Made by a program: the position numbers and the translations under genes
Assembly: GCA_001931535.1 (NCBI GenBank)
Contig: CP016211.1
Coordinates: 9,470,377 to 9,534,376 of the forward strand
Direction: 5' to 3'
Source of the DNA: Minicystis rosea
Lineage (GTDB): Bacteria > Myxococcota_A > Polyangia > Polyangiales > Polyangiaceae
DNA length: 64,000 bases
The notes under the pieces: generated by a model
Told to the model about the DNA's origin: nothing
The model's database searches: none
Seen by the model: only the letters and a program-made list of their open reading frames with translations
In this document: positions 31,665-39,578 of the stretch, piece by piece
Numbering within the stretch: position 1 is the stretch's first letter
How the letters are laid out: each line of letters begins with the position of its first letter

Positions 31665-32287
31665 GTGCGCGGCCCGACGGGGGGCGAGGGAGCTTTTGCA
31701 TGGGCCGCCCGCGAAAGGCGGGCGAGCCGACTATGGGGCCCGGCCCGACGTACCGGGCGAGCCGCCGTCGGGATCGGGCATCACCCGATCCCGAGGAAGT
31801 TGGTGGCGCAACGGTTACCACATCGACCCTCCCCCCCCAACCCCCATGGTCCGGCCACCCCGGGGATTTTCGGCAGTCCAGGAGGTGGAGCCCACCCCGT
31901 GACCGGCCTTCCGGCCCACATTCGGGTCCCCAACGGCCGCCGCGCCCCTCCCGGGCCCCGGGCGGCGCCGCCCCCGGACGCCCCACCTCCTCCTCATCCG
32001 TGACGGAGGGCGCGTCAGCCCTGCTGCCACGCGCCCGTCGCAGGCGGCGATGAACCTGGATCGCGCATTCGCTCCATCCGCGAACCTCGGACCGCGCTTT
32101 CACCGTCCAAATTTCCGCGCTCCCTCTCCAACCCATTGAAAATGCTCACGTCCGGCGCTGCGCTCGGTCCCTGCAATGGAGCCCGGCACCCCCAAGCCCC
32201 GCGGCTTCGCCGAAGCGCCGGAAGGCTCCCACGACCTCGGGACGTGGCGCCGGAACGGACGCAGGCACCGAGCCGCCCGAGGTCTCC
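31665..32287. other. Divergent intergenic region with hairpins, RNase E/G to glycosyltransferase
   Basis: 623 bases between the RNase E/G start (minus) and the glycosyltransferase start (plus). Beyond the hairpins at 31706-31793 it contains C/G homopolymer-like tracts near 31828-31850. Open frames over it have no homology I can recognise. It should hold both promoters and a long 5' leader for the RNase operon. Confidence 0.5.
31706..31793 (-). promoter_or_regulatory. Three consecutive hairpins upstream of the RNase E/G gene
   Basis: Hairpin A: CGCCCGC-GAAAG-GCGGGCG (31706-31724). Hairpin B: GCCCGG paired with CCGGGC (31738-31758). Hairpin C: CGGGATCGGG-CATCA-CCCGATCCCG (31769-31793), a 10-bp perfect stem. 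They lie 42-129 bases upstream of the start codon. In E. coli the rne 5' leader hairpins mediate autoregulation by RNase E; a similar feedback role here is inference. They could instead be intergenic repeat hairpins. Confidence 0.55.
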
Positions 32288-33436
32288 ATGGCCATCGTTC
32301 GCTCCTCCAAGATCCTGGTCCTGCACGTTCCCGCCGGCGGCGGCCACAAGGCTGCCGCGCGCGCCGTCGCCGAGGCCGCCGTGGCCCGCGGCGTCGAGGC
32401 GGAGGTGGTCGATGCGCTCGATCTCACGCCCCCGTGGTTCGCGCGGGCGTACGTGGGCGCGCACCTCCAGAGCACCGAGCGGGCGCCGTCGTTCTACGGG
32501 CAGGGCTACCACGCGCTGGATCAGCGCCATCCGCTGGTCGACGGGGTCCGCGGCACGTTCGATCGGGCCGTCGGCGCGCGCCTGCTCTCGTACGTGGCCG
32601 AGAGCCGGCCCGACGCGATCGTGGCGACGCACTTCTTCCCGCTGGAGATCCTCGGCCACGCGCGCCTCGCGGCCGCGCGCCGCGCGCCGCGGGCTCCGAT
32701 CCCGCCCGTCGTCGGCGTCGTCACCGACTACGCCGCGCACGCGTTCTGGGCCGAGCCCGGCGTCGATCGCTTCTGCACGCCTGCCGGGCGGGCCGCGCGC
32801 GATCTCGTTCGTCACGGCGTCTCCGCCGATGCCGTCGTGGCCACCGGCATCCCCATTCGCCCGGCCTTCGGACAAGCGCCGGCATTGATCGCGCCCACCG
32901 GCCGGCCGCTCGAGGTGCTCGTCACGAGCGGCGGCTTCGGCATCGGTCCGATGGCGTCGGTGATCCGGTCGTTCTCGGGCATCGCCGACGTGCGGCTCAC
33001 CGTCGTCTGCGGCGACAACCCGCAGCGCGTCGCCGAAGCGCAGCGCACGGCCGCGGAGGCCGGCATCACCGCCGAGGTGGTCGGCTTCGAACGCGACATG
33101 GCCCGCCGCATGGCGACGGCGCACGTCCTCATCGGCAAGCCCGGCGGCCTCACCGTCAGCGAAGCGCTCGCCGCCGGCCGTCCCATGATCGTCGTCGGCG
33201 CCTGCCCCGGCCAGGAGATGCGCAACCAAGACTGGCTGCTCGAGCAAGGCGCCGCCGTCGCCGCCGACGCAACCTCGGCCGGCCGCGTCGCCGCCGCGCT
33301 CCGCGACGAAGGCCGGCTCCCCATGCTCGCCGAGGCCGCGCGCTCCTTGGCCTCCCCCAAGGCCGCCGGCCGCGTCGTCGACGTCGCGCTGCGGCTCGTG
33401 GACGGCGCCATGAGGCCCGCCTCGCTGGCCGCCTGA
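32288..33436 (+). CDS. GT28-family glycosyltransferase (MGDG-synthase/UgtP type)
   Basis: A 382-residue membrane-associated glycosyltransferase of the monogalactosyl/diglucosyl-diacylglycerol synthase family, transferring hexose from UDP-sugar to diacylglycerol or a similar lipid. The N-terminal lipid-acceptor domain has VPAGGGHKAAARAVAEA; the conserved VVTDYAAHAFW follows at about 147. The C-terminal nucleotide-sugar domain has VTSGGFGIGPM and IGKPGGLTVSEALAAGRPMI. It is alone on its strand. Glycolipid synthesis of envelope lipids is the likely role; the sugar cannot be told from sequence. Confidence 0.87.
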   Translation: MAIVRSSKILVLHVPAGGGHKAAARAVAEAAVARGVEAEVVDALDLTPPWFARAYVGAHLQSTERAPSFYGQGYHALDQRHPLVDGVRGTFDRAVGARLLSYVAESRPDAIVATHFFPLEILGHARLAAARRAPRAPIPPVVGVVTDYAAHAFWAEPGVDRFCTPAGRAARDLVRHGVSADAVVATGIPIRPAFGQAPALIAPTGRPLEVLVTSGGFGIGPMASVIRSFSGIADVRLTVVCGDNPQRVAEAQRTAAEAGITAEVVGFERDMARRMATAHVLIGKPGGLTVSEALAAGRPMIVVGACPGQEMRNQDWLLEQGAAVAADATSAGRVAAALRDEGRLPMLAEAARSLASPKAAGRVVDVALRLVDGAMRPASLAA

Positions 33437-33560
33437 TCAAGCAATCGCGCCCGAACGCCGTCGCCCGTCGTCGCCGGCAATCCTCACGACATCACCCACG
33501 AGCGAAACGCGCTCGCCGAGCGTCCGAGATCCACAGCGGCGTGCAGCGTCGTTCGGGGCG

Positions 33561-33584
33561 CCGTGAAACAGGCGTGTTTCACGG
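33561..33584. promoter_or_regulatory. 24-bp perfect inverted repeat with parS-like half-sites
   Basis: CCGTGAAACA (33561-33570), spacer GGCG, TGTTTCACGG (33575-33584). The arms contain GTGAAACA and TGTTTCAC, the two halves of the canonical bacterial parS site, but in everted order with a 4-bp spacer. It lies 126 bases upstream of the gene at 33710. It is lower in GC than its surroundings, so the symmetry is unlikely to be compositional. Confidence 0.6.
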
Positions 33585-33709
33585 GATACAATCGACGGCG
33601 TCGCTCGGCGATCACATTGCGCGATCACCCTCCGTCGTTAGCGTGCGAGCAACGAGCTGCTGGCCGGCCTCTCGCCGCGCAGCAGGCTCGCGCCCCGAAG
33701 GAGGGAACC

Positions 33710-34537
33710 ATGCCGCACGTGAAGCAGAAGCCCACCGTCCAGAAGCCCGCCGCGCCCGCGCAATCGGCCGAAGCGCTCGCCGCCGTGAAGAACGAAATGG
33801 CGGCGCTCTCGTCGTCCGAGCTTGCCACCATCAACCTCGACATCCCCCAGGCCGTGGCCATGGTGCTGAGCGTCGCCGCGCAGCTCGCGCCGTTCCGCGC
33901 GCAGATCGCGAAGTCGCTGCCCGATCATCCAATCGCCGGCTTCGACAAGCTCACGACGTACGCGCTCGCCGCCTATCACGCGCACATCCTCTGGCTCCCG
34001 CGGGAGACGTCGCAGAGCCGCGTCGCCGCCCTGCTCGAGGAAGCCGCTCCGCTCCGCTCGATGCTGCTCGGAGACGCCGAGACGCTCGCGCGCCGCGGGT
34101 TCCTCGACGCCGAGGCCGTCGCCGCCATCCGCGCCGGTCGCGGCAACGTCGACGCGGCCAACGATCTCGTGGCCCTCGCGGCCCTCTTCACGACCCAGTG
34201 GGAAGCCGTGGAGAACAAGACGGCAGCCACCCTGGACGAGATCCGCCGCGCCGGCGAGCTCGGTCCCCTCCTGCTCGCCGCCCTCGGCGAGCGCGAGCAC
34301 GGCCCGGCGCTGGCGCCGGAAGCGGCCGCCGATCAGCGGCGCCGGGCCTACACGCTCTTCGTCCGGGCCTACGACGAGACCCGCCGCGCCCTCGCCTACC
34401 TGCGGTGGCACGAGGACGACGCCACCCAGCTCGCCCCCTCTCTCTACAAGGCTCGCGCTCGGCGCAGCCCATCGAGCCCCGCGGAAACATCGGACACGTC
34501 CCCGAGCGCTCCTGGCCCCCAAACCATCACCGGCTGA
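33710..34537 (+). CDS. Hypothetical helical cytoplasmic protein
   Basis: A 275-residue protein from the ATG at 33710, directly after GGAGGGAACC, a good ribosome site. Residues 1-20 are Lys/Pro/Gln-rich (KQKPTVQKPAAPAQ). Residues 21-245 are predicted nearly all helix, Ala/Leu-rich with regular heptads (for example EALAAVKNEMAALSSSELA and RSMLLGDAETLARRGFLDAEAVAAI). The C-terminal 30 residues are Ser/Pro/Thr-rich and disordered. No signal peptide or membrane helix. I do not recognise the family, although similar helical proteins of this length are recurrent in myxobacteria. The stop is followed by the 85-bp repeat array. Confidence 0.7.
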   Translation: MPHVKQKPTVQKPAAPAQSAEALAAVKNEMAALSSSELATINLDIPQAVAMVLSVAAQLAPFRAQIAKSLPDHPIAGFDKLTTYALAAYHAHILWLPRETSQSRVAALLEEAAPLRSMLLGDAETLARRGFLDAEAVAAIRAGRGNVDAANDLVALAALFTTQWEAVENKTAATLDEIRRAGELGPLLLAALGEREHGPALAPEAAADQRRRAYTLFVRAYDETRRALAYLRWHEDDATQLAPSLYKARARRSPSSPAETSDTSPSAPGPQTITG

Positions 34538-35345
34538 ACGCTCCCTGCGCACCGGCACAGCCTCTGTCTCACCCCCTCCCAGCCAGCGCCGCTCACCGAA
34601 CCTCCCACCCTCCACGCGACGCTGACCGCGCAGGCCCTCTCGAGCTCGATCCAAACGGCGAACCGCCGGCAGCGCCGCGACCGCCTTCTCCAGCTCAGCC
34701 CGAACAGCCACTGTCCGCTCGGACCTCCCATCCAAGCTCATTCCGAGTCGCGGGCGCCGCTCGAACCGCCTTCTCGAGGTGAGTCCGAGCAACCTCCACC
34801 GCCCGAACCGCCCTCCCCAAGCTCATTCCAGACCGCAGGCGCTGCTCCAACCGCCTTCTCAGGCTCAGCTCGAACAGCCACCGCCGCTCGAACCGCCCTC
34901 CCCAAGCTCATTCCAGACCGCGGGCGCTGCTCCAACCGCCTTCTCAGGCTCAGCTCGAACAGCCACCGCCGCTCGAACCGCCCTCCCCAAGCTCATTCCA
35001 AATCGCGGGCGGCGGTCCGACCGCCTTCTCGGGCTCAGTCCGAACAGCCACCGCCGCTCGAACCGCCCTCCCCAAGCTCATTCCAAATCGCGGGCGGCGG
35101 TCCGACCGCCTTCTCGGGCTCAGTCCGAACAGCCACCGCCGCTCGAACCGCCCTCCCCAAGCTCATTCCAAATCGCGGGCGGCGGTCCGACCGCCTTCTC
35201 GGGCTCAGCTCGAACAGCCACCGCCGCTCGAACCGCCTTCTCAGGCTCAGCTCGAACAGCCACCACCGCTCGAACCGCCCTCCCAAGCTCTAGATGCTTT
35301 CAGGCGGGGCTCCGCTGACACGATCATCTCCAGCACGCGCCGTCT
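34538..35345. other. Convergent gap occupied by a repeat array
   Basis: 808 bases between the stops of the 33710 gene and the minus-strand Cys-rich lipoprotein. Almost all of it is the 85-bp array described separately. Frames are open across it on both strands, but the unit is not a multiple of three, so every copy would be read in a different frame. Confidence 0.7.
34632..35310. repeat. 85-bp tandem repeat array (about eight copies)
   Basis: Unit boundaries taken at GCTCGAACCG: 34801 (one mismatch), 34886, 34971, 35056, 35141 and 35226, exactly 85 bp apart, with degenerate units before (about 34632 and 34717) and a shortened one at the end (35226-35267, then 35268). Two unit types exist. 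Type 1 has GGCGGTCCGACCGCC, a 6-bp hairpin; type 2 has GGCGCTGCTCCAACCGCC. Type 1 copies starting at 34971, 35056 and 35141 are almost identical; outer copies have drifted. This pattern fits expansion from the middle. Each unit carries CCAAGCTCATTCCA and TTCTC-GGCTCAG blocks. It is non-coding by frame logic. Confidence 0.9.
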
Positions 35346-36164
35346 TCAGCTGCCGGCTCCACACGCCGAGCTGCACTTCTGTGCCTGACAGGCGTTGAAG
35401 CTCGAATAGGCCGCGTTCACGCTGCAACCGGTCGTCGTCTGGCCCGTGAGGCAGTCGAGGCAGGTTTGGTCGGCGCTGCAGGCTTGGGTTTCTTCGCAAC
35501 AACCACCCATGGCGCTGGCTTGGCCCAAGCAATGGTTGCAGGCAGGAGCGCCGGGATAACCAAGGCTCGTGTCGCAGATGCGCGCGGCGCAGAGGGAGCC
35601 GCAGCTCCCCTCCTGGCAAGAAGCCGCGGATTGATATTGGGCATTGCCGGCGCACGCGGCGGTCGGAGAGATCAAGCAATCGACACAGGACGAGTCCTGC
35701 GAGCAGAGCTTCCAAGCATCGCAGCAGCTCGTGGAGAGGCAGGCTGCGCACGTCGCGTCAGGGACGGAGAGGCCCGTATCGCAGACTTGGGCGCCGCAAT
35801 CCGAGGTGCCTTTGCAGCGCGCGTCGTAACAACCGAGCAGCGCGTCGACCTTCGATTGAGCATCGCCGTGCTCGGATTGGCAATCGCTCGCACAAGCGTC
35901 GTCGGAGGGGGAGCAGGCGCGCACGCACGCGATCAAATCACCGCAGGGCGTCCCCGTGTCGCAGGCGGCGAGCGCCGTGCAGCAATTGGCCTCCATGCAG
36001 CTCGAGCAAGCGGGGCTCTCGCTGCTCCACACGAGCGCGCCGCAGGTGCCCGCGCCGCCCGCGCCGCCCGAGCTCGTGGACTGCGTGCCGCCGGAGCCGT
36101 CGCTGCAAGCCGCCATCACGAGCGCTGCGAGGACCGAAAGACCCGGGAAGATCGCTGCCCGCAT
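35346..36164 (-). CDS. Cys-rich lipoprotein, paralogue of the 36379 gene
   Basis: A 272-residue protein. The ATG at 36164 follows CAGGAGAT at a good spacing. Lipobox LVMAAC (Cys 20), then a Ser/Gly-rich tether. The mature part has about 34 cysteines in repeated CC-containing modules: CMEANCCTALAAC, CLSTSCCDAWKLC, CLGQASAMGGCC and several SCGSLC-like closures. It aligns block by block with the neighbour at 36379-37272, including IC-x4-LGYP/S-x3-C-x-(H/Y)CL near the C-terminus. Expected location is the cell surface or outer membrane, stabilised by disulfides. Function unknown. Confidence 0.8.
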   Translation of the reverse strand: MRAAIFPGLSVLAALVMAACSDGSGGTQSTSSGGAGGAGTCGALVWSSESPACSSCMEANCCTALAACDTGTPCGDLIACVRACSPSDDACASDCQSEHGDAQSKVDALLGCYDARCKGTSDCGAQVCDTGLSVPDATCAACLSTSCCDAWKLCSQDSSCVDCLISPTAACAGNAQYQSAASCQEGSCGSLCAARICDTSLGYPGAPACNHCLGQASAMGGCCEETQACSADQTCLDCLTGQTTTGCSVNAAYSSFNACQAQKCSSACGAGS

Positions 36165-36212
36165 GCGCTCGATCTCCTGCCACCGGGCCGACGCGGCGTC
36201 AGGACAAAAGAC

Positions 36213-36241
36213 GACGGGCGGCCCGTGAAGAGCCGCCCGTC
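36213..36241 (-). terminator. Intrinsic terminator between the two Cys-rich lipoprotein genes
   Basis: GACGGGCGGC (36213-36222) and GCCGCCCGTC (36232-36241) form a 10-bp stem around a 9-base loop. On the minus strand the stem is followed by GTCTTTTGTCC. It lies about 138 bases past the stop of the 36379 gene and before the ATG at 36164, so the paralogues are probably transcribed separately. Confidence 0.7.
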
Positions 36242-36278
36242 CATCTCACGACCGTGAGGTCAAGAACCCAGAAGGCTC

Positions 36279-36374
36279 GTGACCAACGCGGGGTTTGGAG
36301 CCGCAAGCGGCGGCCCCATCGTGATCAGCGCTGGCTTGCCCAGCGCGGGGTTTGGGGCCGCTTGCGGCCCCATC
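36279..36374 (-). repeat. Two copies of the two-hairpin element, minus orientation
   Basis: On the minus strand the first copy (36374-36321, 54 bp) starts 4 bases after the stop of the 36379 gene. Hairpin 1 is GGGGCCGC-AA-GCGGCCCC; hairpin 2 is GCGCTGG-GCAAG-CCAGCGC, then CTGATCAC. The next copy (36320-36279) has an enlarged, imperfect hairpin 1 and lacks hairpin 2. The hairpin-2 stem differs from the copies at 4382 on both arms, yet still pairs. Confidence 0.85.
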
Positions 36375-36378
36375 GCAA

Positions 36379-37272
36379 TCAGTTGCCGCACGCCGTGGCG
36401 CAGGTGGTGCCGCGGCAGGTGGTGAACCCGGTGAAGAGCGTGTTGGTGGCGCAGCCGGCGCCCGCGGGGTTGCCGAGGCACGCCTTGCAGGTGGTGTCGG
36501 CGAGGCAGGCGTTGAACGAGTCGCAGCAACCCGCATTGCCGGCCTGGCTGAGGCAGTAGTTGCAGCTCGCGCTCGAGTAGCCGAGGCCCGAGCCGCAGAT
36601 CTCGAAGGTGCAGACCGAGCCGCAGGTGTCGGTCATGCAGGTGTCGTACGCGCCGTACTTCGTGTTCGTGTCGCAGCCCGTGGTGGTCGGCGTGCTCACG
36701 CAGGTCGAGCAGTCCGTGTCCGCGTCGCAGTCCTTGACCGCGGTGCAGCACGTCGCGCCGCCGAGGCACTCCGCGCACTTCTGATCGGCGAAGCCCGACT
36801 GGCTGTCGCAGATCTGGTAGATGCACTCCGCCGTCGTCTTGCACGACCCGTTGTAGCAGGTGAACATCGCGTTGTAGTCGTCGTAGCCCTGCGAGTGATC
36901 GGTGATGCACTTGTCGACGCAGGTGCCGTCGCCGTCGGCGCACGCGTTGGCGCAGACGAGGAGGTCGTCGCAGTCGGTGCCCGTGGCGCACGCCTGCATC
37001 TCCGAACAGCAGGAGTCCTCCATGCAGGTCTCGCAGCCGGCGCGATCCGCATCCGCCGGGTCCTCCCAGTAGATGCCGCAGGTCGGGCCGCTGCCGCCCG
37101 TGCCGCTGGAGCTCGAGACCGGCGAACCGGAGGACGAGGAGACGGTCGTCATCGTCCCGGTGGTGCCGCCACCCGTGCCGCCGCTACCGCCGGTGTTGTT
37201 ATTGGTGCTGCTGCCGCACGCCACCAACGCCGCCACCGAACCCACCGCCGCAGCCCACGCCAAGATCTTCAT
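36379..37272 (-). CDS. Cys-rich lipoprotein, paralogue of the 35346 gene
   Basis: A 297-residue protein. The ATG at 37272 is preferred over 37278 because GGAGG lies 6 bases upstream of it and abuts the other. Signal peptide MKILAWAAAVGSVAALVAC with lipobox Cys, then a Gly/Thr/Ser-rich tether (GGSGGTGGGTTGTMTTVSS). About 37 cysteines follow in repeated modules: CMEDSCCSEMQAC, CLGGATCCTAVKDC and CLSQAGNAGCC, with TCGSVC and TCATAC closures. Its module order matches the 35346 gene, so the two arose by duplication. Probably disulfide-rich and surface-exposed; function unknown. Confidence 0.82.
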   Translation of the reverse strand: MKILAWAAAVGSVAALVACGSSTNNNTGGSGGTGGGTTGTMTTVSSSSGSPVSSSSGTGGSGPTCGIYWEDPADADRAGCETCMEDSCCSEMQACATGTDCDDLLVCANACADGDGTCVDKCITDHSQGYDDYNAMFTCYNGSCKTTAECIYQICDSQSGFADQKCAECLGGATCCTAVKDCDADTDCSTCVSTPTTTGCDTNTKYGAYDTCMTDTCGSVCTFEICGSGLGYSSASCNYCLSQAGNAGCCDSFNACLADTTCKACLGNPAGAGCATNTLFTGFTTCRGTTCATACGN

Positions 37273-37597
37273 GTTCATCCTCCAACCGTACTTCTTCGGT
37301 TAACCCAAGCCCACGACCACGACCGATGCTGCGACCACCTGCCGCACCGGCGGAAGCGCAGGCGACTAGATGACTAGAAGCCTGCGTGCGGACCCTGCGC
37401 CGGTTCTGCGAAGAAGGCCGGCGCGTCAACGGAGCTCGTCTCGTAAAAGGAACTGCACGAGCGACGAGCGCCCGTACTCGGTGCTTACTACACGGTCATA
37501 CCTGGGCGCGCAACCTTGTCGACGCGGCTTCGACACACTGTGTTGTGTGTCCGTTTCGGCGGAGGTGGCTCCGCTGACGAGCGCTCATCACGTCTGG
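37273..37597. other. Intergenic region upstream of the Cys-rich lipoprotein
   Basis: 325 bases, with GGTTGGAGG as the ribosome site of the 36379 gene at its left edge. The rest is the upstream region of that gene and the 3' flank of the carboxyltransferase gene. No RNA gene, terminator or repeat stands out. Confidence 0.5.
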
Positions 37598-39184
<1,587 letters not shown>

Positions 39185-39386
39185 GCGCGGCCCCTACCAC
39201 GTGGCCGTCCGCGCTGCGATCGAGGAAGGAGGAAGCCGAAAATGGCAGCTCCACGAGAAGCGCGTCCGCCCAAGGCTGTCGTATGTCGCCCAACGTCCCA
39301 CGAAAGTTGTGAGCGCACCGCCAATGGGGCTCGCGGCCCCCTTGCGCGTGCTCACCGCTGCCATCTAACCTGGACGGACGCTGTGC

Positions 39387-39406
39387 GTGCGCTGCGCGCA
39401 GCGCAC
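39387..39406. promoter_or_regulatory. 20-bp perfect palindrome
   Basis: GTGCGCTGCGCGCAGCGCAC reads identically on both strands. It lies between divergent genes, 203 bases from the carboxyltransferase start and 173 from the kinase start, so a dimeric regulator site is possible. It could also be a cruciform or a hairpin in the kinase leader. Confidence 0.5.
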
Positions 39407-39418
39407 TTCATCGATCAA

Positions 39419-39473
39419 GATGGGGCCGCACGCGGCCCCAAACCCTCGGCTGGTCGAGCCAGCCGCGATCAAG
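39419..39473 (+). repeat. Two-hairpin element, single 55-bp copy
   Basis: GATG followed by hairpin 1 GGGGCCGC-AC-GCGGCCCC and hairpin 2 CGGCTGG-TCGAG-CCAGCCG, then CGATCAAG, 55 bp in all. The hairpin-2 stem again differs from other copies with compensating changes. Unlike the rest it lies 5' of a gene rather than after a stop. Confidence 0.85.
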
Positions 39474-39578
39474 CTCGATGTAGCTCGATGTCGCCAGAAG
39501 CCAACGCCACGCGGTCGAGACGCCGCCACCAACACCCTCGGGCATCGCATGCTTCCGTATGGCGAGCGCGTTGAACGG

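Larger units (their letters stand above)
39185..39578. other. Divergent region between pccB-like gene and kinase gene
   Basis: 394 bases containing a 20-bp palindrome (39387) and a two-hairpin element (39419). It should hold the promoters of both genes. No further gene is visible. Confidence 0.5.

Noticed and set aside
34632..35310. CRISPR array
   Set aside because: The units are adjacent 85-bp copies with no unique spacers and no cas genes nearby.
34779..35318. Open reading frame over the 85-bp array as a Pro/Ser/Ala-rich repeat protein
   Set aside because: The repeat unit is 85 bp, so successive copies are read in different frames and the protein does not repeat in register; both strands are equally open. 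Compositional artefact.
37273..37597. tRNA or small RNA gene in the gap
   Set aside because: No cloverleaf, CCA end or strong terminator could be found by eye.
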